This document shows, piece by piece, positions 25,900-35,980 of a DNA stretch of 64,000 bases; position 1 is the stretch's first letter, and each line of letters starts with the position of its first letter. Under the pieces are notes generated by a model, which worked only from the letters and a program-made list of their open reading frames with translations, did not search any database and was not told the origin of the DNA. Position numbers and translations under genes: made by a program. The stretch comes from Pseudomonas uvaldensis (GTDB taxonomy: Bacteria > Pseudomonadota > Gammaproteobacteria > Pseudomonadales > Pseudomonadaceae): contig NZ_JAIWKS010000005.1 in NCBI RefSeq assembly GCF_021271205.1, positions 248,001-312,000 of the forward strand. Reading direction: 5' to 3'.

Positions 25900-27097
25900 T
25901 ACCAGGCGTACACCCCACCCCCATAAGCCAGCCGCCGTCGGTTTACTGCTCACGCTGACCTTGCTCGGCGTGTTCCCGATCGATGTGGTACTGCCCTCGT
26001 TCCCTGCGCTATCCGAGCACTTCGGGCACTCATCGTCCGACATCGCCCTGTCCGTCAGTCTGTTCGCGGTGGGCATCGCCCTCTCGCAACTGCTGGTGGG
26101 CCCTCTCTCCGACGCCCTGGGCCGCAAAGCCCTGTTGCTGGTTGGCATCACGGTCGCGGCGATGGGGGCGATCGGGTGCGTCATAGCCGATAGCTACGGG
26201 TTCTTTCTGTTTTTCCGAGTCGTCCAGGCACTGGGGTGCGGCTGTTTTGTCCTTTCCCAAGCCTTGATCCAGGACCTCTTTGACGGAAGGGAACAGCAAC
26301 GACTGCGAATATTCCTGGTGACCTGCGGCGGTATATTCATTTCGGTTTCTCCCTTGGCCGGCACCGGACTGCAAAGCTGGATGGGCTGGCAGGGCAGCTT
26401 CCTGGTATTCATCGCCCTGGCAATCGGGGCATTTACAGGGGCCTGTCTTTTACTTCCGTCCTCTGCGACGGCCCCGCCTGTGGAACACCTGAACTTCATC
26501 GAGGCGTATCGAAAGGTCTGCAGTGACTTCAGCTTCATGGCCTATTGGCTGACCTCTGCGCTGGCTTTTTCCTGTCACTTTTCCTTCATCGTCATCTCGC
26601 CACTGGTTTTCATCGATCAGTTGAAGCTTTCGCCCGAGGCATTTTCGCTGACCCTGCTGGGCTACGGCCTGGCCTATATTGGCGGTGGAGCAATGGCAAC
26701 CGTGTTGAGCAACCGGATCGACTCGCAGACACAAATCGTCTCCGGCCTGGGTCTGATCCTGACGGCGGGGATACTGATGTTCGGACTCGCCAGTCAGTTG
26801 GGCCTGTCCATCGCCACCTTGCTGCTGCCCATGATTGTTTGCACCGCCGGAACCACCATTGCCCGCGCCGCCGCCCACACCCGGGCCATGAACCTGTTTC
26901 CCGAGCAGGCCGGTACGTCGGCATCGGCCGGCAGCGTACTGATTTTCATCGTCGGCGGGATGACCAGCGCCACGATCAGCCTCACCCCGCTGGACCTTCA
27001 AACCACGTTGGCCCTTTGCCTGATATTGCTCAGCCTCCTGGGGCTGGCGCTCAATGGCCTGGTCCGGCATCGCCACAAAGTTCTGTTGCCCGGTTGA
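25892..27097 (+). CDS. Bcr/CflA-type MFS exporter
   Basis: A 401-residue major facilitator with about 12 membrane segments. The N-terminal motif DVVLPSFPALSEHF and the motif-A loop GPLSDALGRKALLL match the Bcr/CflA drug:H+ antiporter group. As the last gene of the peptide-dehydrogenase-oxygenase unit, overlapping the oxygenase gene by eight bases, it most likely exports the pathway product or gives self-protection. That role is inferred from context. Confidence 0.88.
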   Translation: MADTRRTPHPHKPAAVGLLLTLTLLGVFPIDVVLPSFPALSEHFGHSSSDIALSVSLFAVGIALSQLLVGPLSDALGRKALLLVGITVAAMGAIGCVIADSYGFFLFFRVVQALGCGCFVLSQALIQDLFDGREQQRLRIFLVTCGGIFISVSPLAGTGLQSWMGWQGSFLVFIALAIGAFTGACLLLPSSATAPPVEHLNFIEAYRKVCSDFSFMAYWLTSALAFSCHFSFIVISPLVFIDQLKLSPEAFSLTLLGYGLAYIGGGAMATVLSNRIDSQTQIVSGLGLILTAGILMFGLASQLGLSIATLLLPMIVCTAGTTIARAAAHTRAMNLFPEQAGTSASAGSVLIFIVGGMTSATISLTPLDLQTTLALCLILLSLLGLALNGLVRHRHKVLLPG

Positions 27098-27361
27098 ACG
27101 CCCCCCTTGTCGTTCCGCGCGGCATTGGCAGCCGTTCAGCGATTTGCGTCATTTCATCCTGACGCCAGCGGTGTAGAATCAGGGCATTCATCGCCATTCA
27201 TCCCCGGCGGGTTTATGAGCTCATGCTGAGGCGCGCAGTGATCCTGCAAAGTCATCGGTCGCTTCTGGACACACAGCCACTCTCGAGTGCTCCAGACATC
27301 AACAGAAGCTCACTTCCCATTGATACCTGATTTGTACCTGATTAGCCGCCCGGAGTGTTCC

Positions 27362-29203
27362 ATGCCCGAATACCGCTCGAAAACATCCACCCATGGCCGC
27401 AATATGGCCGGCGCCCGCGCTTTGTGGCGCGCCACGGGGATGAAGGATGACGACTTCAAGAAGCCGATCATCGCCGTTGCCAACTCCTTTACCCAGTTCG
27501 TACCCGGCCACGTTCACCTCAAGGACCTGGGCCAACTGGTCGCCCGCGAAATCGAACGCGCCGGTGGCGTCGCCAAGGAATTCAACACCATCGCGGTGGA
27601 CGACGGCATCGCCATGGGCCATGACGGCATGCTCTATTCGCTGCCGAGCCGCGAGATCATCGCCGACTCCGTCGAATACATGGTCAACGCCCACTGCGCC
27701 GACGCCATCGTGTGCATCTCCAACTGCGACAAGATCACCCCCGGCATGCTCATGGCCGCCCTGCGCCTGAATATCCCGGTGATCTTCGTTTCCGGCGGCC
27801 CGATGGAAGCCGGCAAGACCAAGTTGGCCAGCCATGGCCTGGACCTGGTAGACGCCATGGTGATCGCCGCCGACTCCAGCGCCTCCGACGAGAAAGTCGC
27901 CGAGTACGAGCGCAGCGCTTGCCCGACTTGCGGTTCGTGCTCCGGCATGTTCACCGCCAACTCCATGAACTGCCTGACCGAAGCCCTGGGCCTGGCCCTG
28001 CCGGGCAACGGTTCGACCCTCGCCACCCACAGCGATCGCGAACAGCTGTTCCTGGAGGCCGGCCGTACCATCGTCGAGCTATGCAAGCGTTACTACGGTG
28101 AGAACGACGAGTCGGTACTGCCGCGCAACATCGCCAGCTTCAAAGCATTCGAAAACGCCATGACCCTGGACATCGCCATGGGCGGCTCCACCAACACCAT
28201 CCTGCATTTGCTGGCGGCAGCCCAGGAAGCCGAGGTCGATTTCGACCTGCGTGACATCGATCGCCTGTCCCGCAACGTGCCGCAACTGTGCAAGGTCGCG
28301 CCGAACATCCAGAAGTACCACATGGAAGACGTGCACCGAGCCGGCGGCATCATCAGCATCCTCGGCTCCTTGGCCCGTGGCGGCCTGTTGCACACCGACC
28401 TGCCGACGGTGCACAGCAAGACCATGGCCGATGCCATCGCCAAATGGGACATCACCCAGACCAACGACGAAGCCGTTCACCACTTCTTCAAGGCCGGCCC
28501 GGCGGGCATTCCGACGCAAACGGCATTCAGCCAGTCGACTCGCTGGGAAACCCTGGACGACGACCGTGAAAACGGCTGCATCCGCAGCGTCGAGCACGCG
28601 TACTCCAAAGAAGGTGGCCTGGCCGTGCTGTACGGCAACATCGCTCTGGATGGCTGCGTGGTGAAAACCGCTGGCGTCGACGAGTCGATCCACGTGTTCG
28701 AAGGCAACGCCAAGATCTTCGAAAGCCAGGACAGCGCCGTACGCGGCATCCTCGCCGATGAAGTCAAGGCCGGCGATATCGTGATCATTCGCTACGAAGG
28801 TCCGAAAGGCGGCCCGGGCATGCAGGAAATGCTCTACCCAACGTCCTACCTGAAATCCAAGGGGCTGGGCAAAGCCTGCGCCCTGCTGACCGACGGCCGT
28901 TTCTCCGGCGGCACCTCGGGCCTGTCCATCGGCCACGCTTCGCCGGAAGCCGCCGCAGGTGGCGCCATCGGCCTGGTGCGCGACGGTGACAAGATCCTGA
29001 TCGACATTCCGAACCGCTCGATCAACCTGTTGATCAGCGACGAGGAACTGGCCGAACGCCGTGCGGAACAGGACAAGAAAGGCTGGAAGCCCGCGGAAGT
29101 ACGCCCGCGCAAGGTGACCACTGCGCTCAAGGCCTATGCCCTGCTCGCCACCAGCGCCGACAAGGGTGCGGTACGCAACAAGGCGATGCTGGACGGGCTG
29201 TAA
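27362..29203 (+). CDS. ilvD: Dihydroxy-acid dehydratase
   Basis: A 613-residue iron-sulfur enzyme converting dihydroxy-isovalerate and dihydroxy-methylvalerate to the 2-oxo acids of valine and isoleucine synthesis. The cluster cysteines lie in [12 protein letters not shown] and [18 protein letters not shown]; the C-terminal [20 protein letters not shown] block is intact. I choose ATG 27362 ([17 protein letters not shown]), the family start. The 264 bases upstream have a possible TAGAAT -10 at 27174. Monocistronic, with a terminator downstream. Confidence 0.97.
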   Translation: MPEYRSKTSTHGRNMAGARALWRATGMKDDDFKKPIIAVANSFTQFVPGHVHLKDLGQLVAREIERAGGVAKEFNTIAVDDGIAMGHDGMLYSLPSREIIADSVEYMVNAHCADAIVCISNCDKITPGMLMAALRLNIPVIFVSGGPMEAGKTKLASHGLDLVDAMVIAADSSASDEKVAEYERSACPTCGSCSGMFTANSMNCLTEALGLALPGNGSTLATHSDREQLFLEAGRTIVELCKRYYGENDESVLPRNIASFKAFENAMTLDIAMGGSTNTILHLLAAAQEAEVDFDLRDIDRLSRNVPQLCKVAPNIQKYHMEDVHRAGGIISILGSLARGGLLHTDLPTVHSKTMADAIAKWDITQTNDEAVHHFFKAGPAGIPTQTAFSQSTRWETLDDDRENGCIRSVEHAYSKEGGLAVLYGNIALDGCVVKTAGVDESIHVFEGNAKIFESQDSAVRGILADEVKAGDIVIIRYEGPKGGPGMQEMLYPTSYLKSKGLGKACALLTDGRFSGGTSGLSIGHASPEAAAGGAIGLVRDGDKILIDIPNRSINLLISDEELAERRAEQDKKGWKPAEVRPRKVTTALKAYALLATSADKGAVRNKAMLDGL

Positions 29204-29224
29204 ACGTTCATAGCGAAACAAAAG

Positions 29225-29250
29225 TGCCCCGCCAAGTGCGGGGCATTTTG
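29225..29250 (+). terminator. Rho-independent terminator of ilvD
   Basis: An eight-base-pair stem (29225-29232 with 29238-29245), five-base loop and TTTT run 20 bases after the ilvD stop. The A-run on the left side could also serve the convergent phosphatase gene. Confidence 0.85.
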
Positions 29251-29301
29251 TTATCAGATATGCCGGGACGATTCACTGTGGGAGCGGATCTGGAGCTGGG
29301 A

Positions 29302-30357
29302 TTACTGAATATCCTCCGGCTTCACGATCACCCAGTTCTTGTCCGCCGTGACCGGTAATCCTTCCTTGGCCTGGGCAGCAGCGTGCTTGGCCATCATGCC
29401 GTTGATCTGGGCCATGTACTTGTCCTTGCGGTTGACCCACAAATGGATCCCACCCTTGGCCACATCAACATCGTGGAACAGCATGTAGCCGTCGCTGCTG
29501 GGCGTATCACCGGCCACCAGTACCGGTTTCTTCCATTCGTCGATGTAGGTCAGGATTGCCGCGTGCTTGCCGGCCATCCAGGTCGCCGGGGTCCACAGAT
29601 AAGGGGTGTATTCCAGACCGAGGTTGGCTTTCTCGTCATACTTGCCGGCGGTGATCTGCTTACGGGCGGTGGTCAGCTCGCCGGTCTTGCGGTCCTTGAG
29701 CAGCGTGGTCACGCCGATGACGTTCTGCGGCTTGAGGTTGTAGCCATATTTGGGATCGGAAGCAACCATGCGCACCAGCTCTTCCGACGCCGCGGTCATG
29801 ACATAGACCTCGATGCCATTTTCCATCAGCTTGTTGTAGAGCTCGACCTGGCCGGTGAAGACTTTGGGTGGGTTGACGTTGTAATTGACCACCTTGTCGC
29901 CATCGTAATACGTGGTCGGCACCGGTTTGCCGGAGGCCATCAGCTCGTCAACGTAGCCCTTGAGTTCCTTGAGGGTGAAGCCGGAAAACACCTGGGCGAC
30001 CCACGGATAGCAGACCATGTCGTCCACTTCGCACAAGCGGTAGTAGTAGCTGAACAGACTTTCCTTGTGGTCGGCCGTGTCCTTGAACGGCATCAACTTC
30101 AGGGACGGGTCCAGGGTTTCACGGCTGATGAGGCCCTTGTTTTCCATGAACGGCAGCAATGACTCTTCAAGGTCATAGCGGTAGCTGGTGTTGTCCATGT
30201 CGAACACCGCGTAATGACCCTTATTGGCGTTGGCTGCGATCATCGCCTCCAGCGCCTTGGCCTGCTCCGCCGGCCAATGCTTGAGTTCAGTGGCAAGCAC
30301 TTGGCTGGCAAGGCCAAGACCCACGGCGACAGCGAGAAAACGAGGTACGAGCTTCAT
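29302..30357 (-). CDS. pchP: Phosphorylcholine phosphatase-like HAD protein
   Basis: A 351-residue periplasmic HAD-superfamily phosphatase with a signal peptide (about 1-23, ASQVLA-T). Motif I is DMDNTSYRYDLEE (D53 nucleophile, D55), motif II is in VMTAASEELV, and motif IV is GDTPSSDGYM, matching Pseudomonas phosphorylcholine phosphatase, which releases choline from phosphorylcholine derived from host or plant lipids. I take the second ATG (30357), which is better spaced from GAGA. The symbol rests on motif resemblance; choline as substrate is inferred. Confidence 0.8.
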   Translation of the reverse strand: MKLVPRFLAVAVGLGLASQVLATELKHWPAEQAKALEAMIAANANKGHYAVFDMDNTSYRYDLEESLLPFMENKGLISRETLDPSLKLMPFKDTADHKESLFSYYYRLCEVDDMVCYPWVAQVFSGFTLKELKGYVDELMASGKPVPTTYYDGDKVVNYNVNPPKVFTGQVELYNKLMENGIEVYVMTAASEELVRMVASDPKYGYNLKPQNVIGVTTLLKDRKTGELTTARKQITAGKYDEKANLGLEYTPYLWTPATWMAGKHAAILTYIDEWKKPVLVAGDTPSSDGYMLFHDVDVAKGGIHLWVNRKDKYMAQINGMMAKHAAAQAKEGLPVTADKNWVIVKPEDIQ

Positions 30358-30601
30358 CGGCATTTCTCCCAGGGTTCAGAGAACACGACGCTAACAAATG
30401 CCTGTGACAAACCCCGCCTGCCCGCGACCGCTTGCGTCTTGATTACGCCAGCGACATAGCTATGAACGCCAAGCTCTTATTCCATAAACGACATTAAACA
30501 TGCTTTTTTAGTCTTAATTCTTTAGTAATCAGCCTGTTAGGCTCCCCGGTTCGCGGTCGCAGCTTCAAGCGACCGGCACAGTCTTATCGGAGTTCTACTT
30601 G

Positions 30602-31993
30602 ATGAATCTGCCGCTGATCCTCAATCTGCTGGTGTTCCTCGCCTTGCTGTTCGGTCTGGCGCAAACGCGCCATGGCACTTGGAGTCTGGCAAAAAAAGTG
30701 CTGCTGGCACTGATCCTGGGCGTGGTCTTCGGCATCGCCCTGCACACGATTTACGGCGCCGGCAACCCGGTGCTCAAGGCGTCCATCGGCTGGTTCGACC
30801 TGGTGGGCAATGGTTATGTGCAATTGCTGCAGATGATCGTGATCCCGCTGGTCTTCGCCTCGATCCTCAGCGCCGTGGCCCGCCTGCATAACGCCTCGTC
30901 CCTGGGCAAGATCAGTTTCCTGACCATCGGCACGCTGCTGTTCACCACGGCCATCGCCGCCCTGATCGGCATCGGCTTGACCAACCTGTTCGGTCTCACC
31001 GCCGAAGGCCTGGTGGCTGGGACCCAGGAGCTGGCGCGCCTGCAAGTCATCCAGAGCGACTATGCCGGCAAGGTCGCCGACCTGAACATCCCGCAGTTGC
31101 TGCTCTCGTTCGTCCCGCAGAACCCGTTTGCCGACCTGGCCCGGGCCAAGCCGACCTCGATCATCAGCGTGGTGATTTTTGCAGCCTTCCTGGGCGTCGC
31201 CGCGTTGCAGTTGCTCAAGGATGACGCGCAGAAAGGTCAGAAAGTGATCAACGCCATCGACACCCTGCAAAGCTGGGTGACACGCCTGGTCCGGCTGGTG
31301 ATGAAGCTGACCCCCTACGGCGTGCTGGCATTGATGACCAAGGTGGTGGCCGGCTCCAACCTGCAGGACATCATCAAGCTCGGCAGCTTTGTCGTGGTGT
31401 CGTACCTGGGGCTGGGCCTGATGTTCTTGGTCCACGGCCTGCTGGTCTCCGCCGCCGGGATCAACCCGCTGCGTTTCTTCCGCAAGATCTGGCCGGTGCT
31501 GACCTTTGCCTTCACCAGCCGCTCCAGCGCCGCGACCATCCCGCTGAGCATCGAGGCCCAGACCAGCCGCCTCGGTATCCCGCGCGCCATCGCCAGCTTC
31601 TCCGCTTCGTTCGGCGCCACCATCGGCCAGAACGGTTGCGCCGGTCTCTATCCGGCCATGCTGGCGGTGATGGTTGCGCCGACGGTGGGTATCAACCCAC
31701 TGGATCCGCTGTGGATCGCGACGCTGGTGGCAATAGTGACCTTGAGTTCGGCCGGGGTGGCGGGTGTCGGTGGCGGCGCGACGTTCGCGGCGCTGATCGT
31801 GCTGCCGGCCATGGGCTTGCCGGTCTCGCTGGTGGCGTTGCTGATTTCCGTCGAACCGTTGATCGACATGGGCCGCACGGCGTTGAACGTCAGCGGCTCG
31901 ATCACCGCCGGCGCCATTACCAGCCAGGTGATGCAGCAGACTGACAAGGCTGTGCTGGATGCCGAGGAGCATGCTGAGTTGGTGCATGCCTGA
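30602..31993 (+). CDS. tcyP: L-cystine/sodium:dicarboxylate-type symporter TcyP
   Basis: A 463-residue membrane carrier of the DAACS family. The HP-loop and substrate motifs [17 protein letters not shown] and [16 protein letters not shown], and the terminal [22 protein letters not shown], match the L-cystine transporter TcyP/YdjN, identical in length to the enteric protein. It imports cystine as a sulfur source. ATG 30602 follows an in-frame TTG. Divergent from the phosphatase gene with a 244-base AT-rich gap likely holding its promoter. Confidence 0.9.
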   Translation: MNLPLILNLLVFLALLFGLAQTRHGTWSLAKKVLLALILGVVFGIALHTIYGAGNPVLKASIGWFDLVGNGYVQLLQMIVIPLVFASILSAVARLHNASSLGKISFLTIGTLLFTTAIAALIGIGLTNLFGLTAEGLVAGTQELARLQVIQSDYAGKVADLNIPQLLLSFVPQNPFADLARAKPTSIISVVIFAAFLGVAALQLLKDDAQKGQKVINAIDTLQSWVTRLVRLVMKLTPYGVLALMTKVVAGSNLQDIIKLGSFVVVSYLGLGLMFLVHGLLVSAAGINPLRFFRKIWPVLTFAFTSRSSAATIPLSIEAQTSRLGIPRAIASFSASFGATIGQNGCAGLYPAMLAVMVAPTVGINPLDPLWIATLVAIVTLSSAGVAGVGGGATFAALIVLPAMGLPVSLVALLISVEPLIDMGRTALNVSGSITAGAITSQVMQQTDKAVLDAEEHAELVHA

Positions 31994-32006
31994 TAGCTAA
32001 TCACTG

Positions 32007-32095
32007 TGGGAGCAAAGCTTGCTCGCGAAGAACGATGGCGCGGTTCGACTGAAGCACCGCATCGACCTGAATCGCGAGCAAGCTTTGCTCCCACA
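32007..32095. repeat. REPIN
   Basis: GTGGGAGCAAAGCTTGCTCG at 32008 and an inverted unit ATCGCGAGCAAGCTTTGCTC at 32071, separated by about 38 bases, between the convergent tcyP and folA genes. Both arms carry the AAAGCTT variant, showing they share descent. Confidence 0.92.
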
Positions 32096-32099
32096 TGGT

Positions 32100-32612
32100 T
32101 TAAAGCTTTTCCCACACCTCAAAGCTGTAGGCCGGCTTATCCCCTTCCGCCGGATTCGGCTGGTTCGAGACCAGTTTCCACTGGCTCTGATCGAACTCCG
32201 GGAACCACGCATCCCCATCCGGACTCAGCGCCACACGGGTCAGGTACAGCCGATCGGCCTGTTCCAGCGCCTGGGTGTAGAGTTGGGCACCGCCAATCAG
32301 CATCAACTCATCAACGTCCTGCTCCAACGCCCAGGACTCGGCCCGCGCCACGGCAGCTTCCAGGGTGGAGAAGACTTCCGCGCCCTCCAGCTGCAGGCCA
32401 GGCTGGCGGCTGACCACGATGTTCAGGCGCCCAGGCAGCGGTCGGCCCAGGGAGTCCCAGGTCTTGCGCCCCATGATGATGGGCTTGCCCAAGGTGGTGG
32501 CCTTGAAGTATTTGAAATCCCCGGGCAGGTGCCAGGGCATGCTGTTGTCGATGCCGATCACGCGGTTTTCACCGAGGGCTGCGATCAGGCTGAGAGGGAG
32601 AGATTTTTTCAT
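32100..32612 (-). CDS. folA: Dihydrofolate reductase
   Basis: A 170-residue enzyme reducing dihydrofolate to tetrahydrofolate with NADPH. It has the family blocks LIAALGENRVIGIDNSMPWHLPGD, MGRKTWDSLGRPLPGRLN and IGGAQLYTQAL. Start at ATG 32612 (MKKSLPLSL); the Shine-Dalgarno is weak and a longer start at 32672 is less likely. It is divergent from the DUF2868 gene, 85 bases away. Confidence 0.96.
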   Translation of the reverse strand: MKKSLPLSLIAALGENRVIGIDNSMPWHLPGDFKYFKATTLGKPIIMGRKTWDSLGRPLPGRLNIVVSRQPGLQLEGAEVFSTLEAAVARAESWALEQDVDELMLIGGAQLYTQALEQADRLYLTRVALSPDGDAWFPEFDQSQWKLVSNQPNPAEGDKPAYSFEVWEKL

Positions 32613-32696
32613 GACGGCGAGGATACCAGAGCCCCGACGTACCCCGACAGGCGCCGCAGCGGTTATCCTCAACGTTCATTTGCGACGGAAGCGCCC

Positions 32697-34076
32697 GTGA
32701 CTGGAACCCTGACTGAATTGCAAAGCCTCTGGCTGACCGAGACGATACGCCTGCGTGAAGAGCATGCCGGCCCGCTGCAAGACCAGGAAGCCAACCGCCT
32801 GGCCCGTGCGGCGGGCGGCGATTTATCCAGCCGCATCCGCCACCGAGCCCTACGCTTGGCCGAGCGCGACGGTCTGACCCAAGCCCTGTGCCATTGGTTG
32901 CAAGGGGCGCGCCTGGCCGTGCTGGTATTGACGGTGCTTGCCATTGCCAGCGGTGCCGGCCTGGGATTCGCCGCGCTGGGTGACGGACAGACACCCGTCA
33001 ATGTGTTCTGGGCCTTGGGCACTCTGCTGGGACTGAACCTGATCCTGCTCATCGGCTGGGCTCTGGGCCTGCTATTCGTCGGTGAGCAAGGCGCGACGCT
33101 GGGGCGCCTGTGGCTGTGGCTCAGTGAGAAACTGGCCCGGGATGCCAAGGCCGCGCAACTGGCGCCGGCGTTGCTGGTGTTGCTGCAACGGCACAAGCTC
33201 AATCGCTGGGCCCTCGGCGCGCTGGTCAACGGCTTGTGGTCGCTGGCGATGCTCAGCGCGCTGGTCATCGTCTTGATGCTGATGGCGACCCGGCGCTATG
33301 GCTTTGTCTGGGAAACTACCATTCTCGGCGGCGAAACCTTCGTCGCCCTGACTCGATCCCTCGGCGCCTTGCCGGCTCTGTTGGGGTTCAGTGTGCCGAC
33401 CATAGACATGATCCGCGCCAGCGGCGACGGTGCCCTCAATCTGGAGACCGCACGCCAGGCCTGGGCCGCTTGGCTGGTCGGCGTGCTGCTGGTCTACGGG
33501 GTGTTGCCGCGCCTGTGCCTGGCGTTGCTCTGCCTGTGGCGTTGGCGACGTGGCCGGGCGCGGCTGTGTCTGGACTTGAACCTGCCGGGCTACGCTCAAT
33601 TGCGCGAGCACCTGATGCCCAGCAGCGAACGACTGGGCATCAACGACGCCGCACCCGCGCAGTTGCATCGGATCGAGCCGGCAGCCGGTGCGGCGCAAAG
33701 CGACGGCGCGCTGTTGGTGGCCATCGAGCTGGACGATCGACCCTGGCCTCCGAAACTACCGGACACAGTGAAGAACGCCGGTATCCTCGACAGCCGCGAG
33801 TCCCGCAACAAGCTCCTGGAACAATTGTCGCGCTTTCCACCCGCGCGACTGGCGATTGCCTGCGACCCTCGGCGCTCGCCGGACCGCGGCAGCCTGGCGT
33901 TGATCGCCGAGCTGGCCCGCAGCGCCAGCACCACCCGCGTCTGGCTGTTGCAGGCACCGGCCGGCGAAGCGTTGGACGCCGAGCGTCTGGGGGATTGGCA
34001 CACGGCGCTGCGACAGTTGCAACTGCCCTTCGCCGATTGCGCGCCCTTGAACTGGTTGGAGAGCGGCCATGACTGA
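32697..34076 (+). CDS. DUF2868 domain membrane protein
   Basis: A 459-residue protein with an N-terminal cytoplasmic segment and membrane helices around residues 78-100, 104-127 and 180-200 plus one near 260-285, followed by a soluble C-terminal domain. I use a GTG start at 32697, preceded by GGAAG, since no ATG fits better. It overlaps the following GTPase gene by eight bases. DUF2868 and DUF3482 are a conserved pair in pseudomonads; the function is unknown, but a membrane partner for a GTPase is suggested. Confidence 0.8.
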   Translation: MTGTLTELQSLWLTETIRLREEHAGPLQDQEANRLARAAGGDLSSRIRHRALRLAERDGLTQALCHWLQGARLAVLVLTVLAIASGAGLGFAALGDGQTPVNVFWALGTLLGLNLILLIGWALGLLFVGEQGATLGRLWLWLSEKLARDAKAAQLAPALLVLLQRHKLNRWALGALVNGLWSLAMLSALVIVLMLMATRRYGFVWETTILGGETFVALTRSLGALPALLGFSVPTIDMIRASGDGALNLETARQAWAAWLVGVLLVYGVLPRLCLALLCLWRWRRGRARLCLDLNLPGYAQLREHLMPSSERLGINDAAPAQLHRIEPAAGAAQSDGALLVAIELDDRPWPPKLPDTVKNAGILDSRESRNKLLEQLSRFPPARLAIACDPRRSPDRGSLALIAELARSASTTRVWLLQAPAGEALDAERLGDWHTALRQLQLPFADCAPLNWLESGHD

Positions 34077-35442
34077 TCCGATTAAACCGCTCAAGTTGGC
34101 CGTGGTCGGTCATACCAATGTTGGCAAGACCTCCCTGTTGCGCACACTGACCCGTGACGTCGGCTTTGGCGAAGTCTCCCACCGGCCGAGCACCACCCGC
34201 CACGTCGAAGGTGCGCGCCTGTCGGTGGACGGCGAAGCGCTGTTGGAGCTGTACGACACGCCGGGCCTGGAGGACGCCATCGCCCTGCTCGATTACCTGG
34301 AGCGCCTGGAGCGTCCCGGCGAACGCCTCGACGGCCCGGCGCGCCTGGCTCGCTTCCTCGAGGGCAGCGAAGCCCGGCAGCGTTTCGAGCAAGAGGCCAA
34401 GGTATTGCGGCAACTGCTTGCCAGCGATGCCGGACTGTATGTCATCGATGCCCGGGAACCGGTGCTGGCCAAGTATCGCGACGAATTGGAGGTACTCGCC
34501 AGTTGTGGCAAGCCGCTACTGCCGGTGCTGAATTTTGTCAGCAGCGCCAACCATCGCGAACAGGCCTGGCGCGAAGCCTTGGCGCGGCTGGGGCTGCATG
34601 CGCTGGTGCGCTTTGACAGCGTGGTCCCGCCGGAGGATGGCGAGCGCCGCCTGTATGAGAGCCTCGCGCTGTTGCTCGAAGGCGCTCGTGGGCAACTGGA
34701 GCGGCTGGTCGCCGATCAACAGGCCCAACGCCAGGCCCGCCAGCAGAGCGCGGCGCGGCTGATCGCTGAATTACTGATTGACTGCGCCGCCTGCCGCCGC
34801 AGTGTCGCCAGCGATCCCGAACTGGAACGCCAGGCCATCAGCGAGTTGCGTAGCGCAGTCCGTCAGCGCGAACAGCGTTGCGTCGAAGCCTTGCTCAAGC
34901 TGTTCGCTTTCCGCGCCCAGGACGCGGCGGCGAGCGATCTGCCGCTGCTGGATGGTCGCTGGGGTGACGACCTGTTCAATCCCGAAACCCTCAAACAACT
35001 GGGGGTGCGCGTCGGCGGCGGGATCGCGGCGGGCGCCGCGGCCGGTGCCGGCGTAGATTTGCTGGTGGGTGGCCTGACCCTGGGTGCCGCCGCGCTGGCA
35101 GGCGCCATCGCCGGCGGCGCCGTGCAAACCGCCCGCGGCTACGGCAACCGGCTGCTGGGCAAGCTCAAGGGGCAACGAGAATTGACCGTGGACGACAGCG
35201 TGCTGCGCCTGTTGGCCCTGCGCCAGCGACAACTGCTGCAAGCCCTCAATCAGCGCGGCCATGCGGCGATGGAGAGCATCCGCATCGCCACGCCCCAGGA
35301 CAAAAGCTGGCGCGAAGGCAAGCTTCCCGAAGCCCTCACCAAGGCTCGAGCTTATCCGCAGTGGTCATCGCTCAACCCACAGCCACGCTTGAGCCAGGCT
35401 GAGCGGCAGGAGCAGATTGAGCAATTGGCCGGGCAGCTTTGA
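34069..35442 (+). CDS. DUF3482 Era/EngA-like GTPase
   Basis: A 457-residue protein with a TRAFAC-class GTPase domain: P-loop GHTNVGKTS (14-22), Switch region TTRHVEGARL and G3 DTPGLE, followed by a G4-like region around LPVLNFVSS. The C-terminal part has a Gly/Ala-rich hydrophobic segment (about 323-360) that may insert into the membrane and an amphipathic tail. Coupled with the DUF2868 gene by an eight-base overlap. Function unknown; ribosome or membrane association is a family-level guess. Confidence 0.82.
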   Translation: MTDPIKPLKLAVVGHTNVGKTSLLRTLTRDVGFGEVSHRPSTTRHVEGARLSVDGEALLELYDTPGLEDAIALLDYLERLERPGERLDGPARLARFLEGSEARQRFEQEAKVLRQLLASDAGLYVIDAREPVLAKYRDELEVLASCGKPLLPVLNFVSSANHREQAWREALARLGLHALVRFDSVVPPEDGERRLYESLALLLEGARGQLERLVADQQAQRQARQQSAARLIAELLIDCAACRRSVASDPELERQAISELRSAVRQREQRCVEALLKLFAFRAQDAAASDLPLLDGRWGDDLFNPETLKQLGVRVGGGIAAGAAAGAGVDLLVGGLTLGAAALAGAIAGGAVQTARGYGNRLLGKLKGQRELTVDDSVLRLLALRQRQLLQALNQRGHAAMESIRIATPQDKSWREGKLPEALTKARAYPQWSSLNPQPRLSQAERQEQIEQLAGQL

Positions 35443-35486
35443 TATCAGTCCAGGAGAAACGGCCAAGGAAGCCGGTTCGATCGGAG

Positions 35487-35978
35487 TTATTCGTTGATCA
35501 AGGCTTGCAGCGCCGCCGCGGCTTCCGGCAATTGCAACTCGCTGAACACCTGCACGCCATGGCGCTTGAGCAACGCAGCGGTCACGCCTTCGCCACGGAC
35601 TTTCACACCGCTGAACGTCCCGTCATAGGTCAGCAGGTTACCGCACGACGGGCTGTTGGCCTTGAGCACGGCGATCCGGATGCCGTGTTCACGGACCTGA
35701 TCCAGCGCCTGACGGGCACCGGATAAAAACTGAGCGCTGACGTCTTCGCCATCGGCGGTGACCACCGCAACCTCGCCGTCGAGCACACGTACGCCCTGCC
35801 CACCGGCAATCTCCGCCGGTGCCCGAGGCGTGGGCAAGCCACCTGCGACTTCCGGGCACAGCGGCACGACCCGGCCTTCGTCCAGCCATTGCTGCAGCAC
35901 ATCGAACGGCCCGCTGGCACCACCGTCATAGCGCACACGATGGCCGAGCAGGCAGTGACTGACCAGGATCCTTTCCAT
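35487..35978 (-). CDS. DUF523 family protein (YbbK-like)
   Basis: A 163-residue protein with the DUF523 signature: VSHCLLGHRVRYDG at the N-terminus, VPLCPEVAGGLPTPR in the middle and LKANSPSCG near residue 105. The conserved cysteines (C9, C42, C111 approx.) suggest metal or redox chemistry, but no function is established. It starts 2 bases after the stop of the oxygenase gene on the same strand, so it is in the same operon. Confidence 0.88.
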   Translation of the reverse strand: MERILVSHCLLGHRVRYDGGASGPFDVLQQWLDEGRVVPLCPEVAGGLPTPRAPAEIAGGQGVRVLDGEVAVVTADGEDVSAQFLSGARQALDQVREHGIRIAVLKANSPSCGNLLTYDGTFSGVKVRGEGVTAALLKRHGVQVFSELQLPEAAAALQALINE

Positions 35979-35980
35979 GC

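Noticed and set aside
30584-31987. 467-codon minus-strand frame opposite tcyP
   Set aside because: Antisense to a clear transporter; Gln/His/Arg-rich product typical of reverse reading of GC-rich membrane-protein genes.
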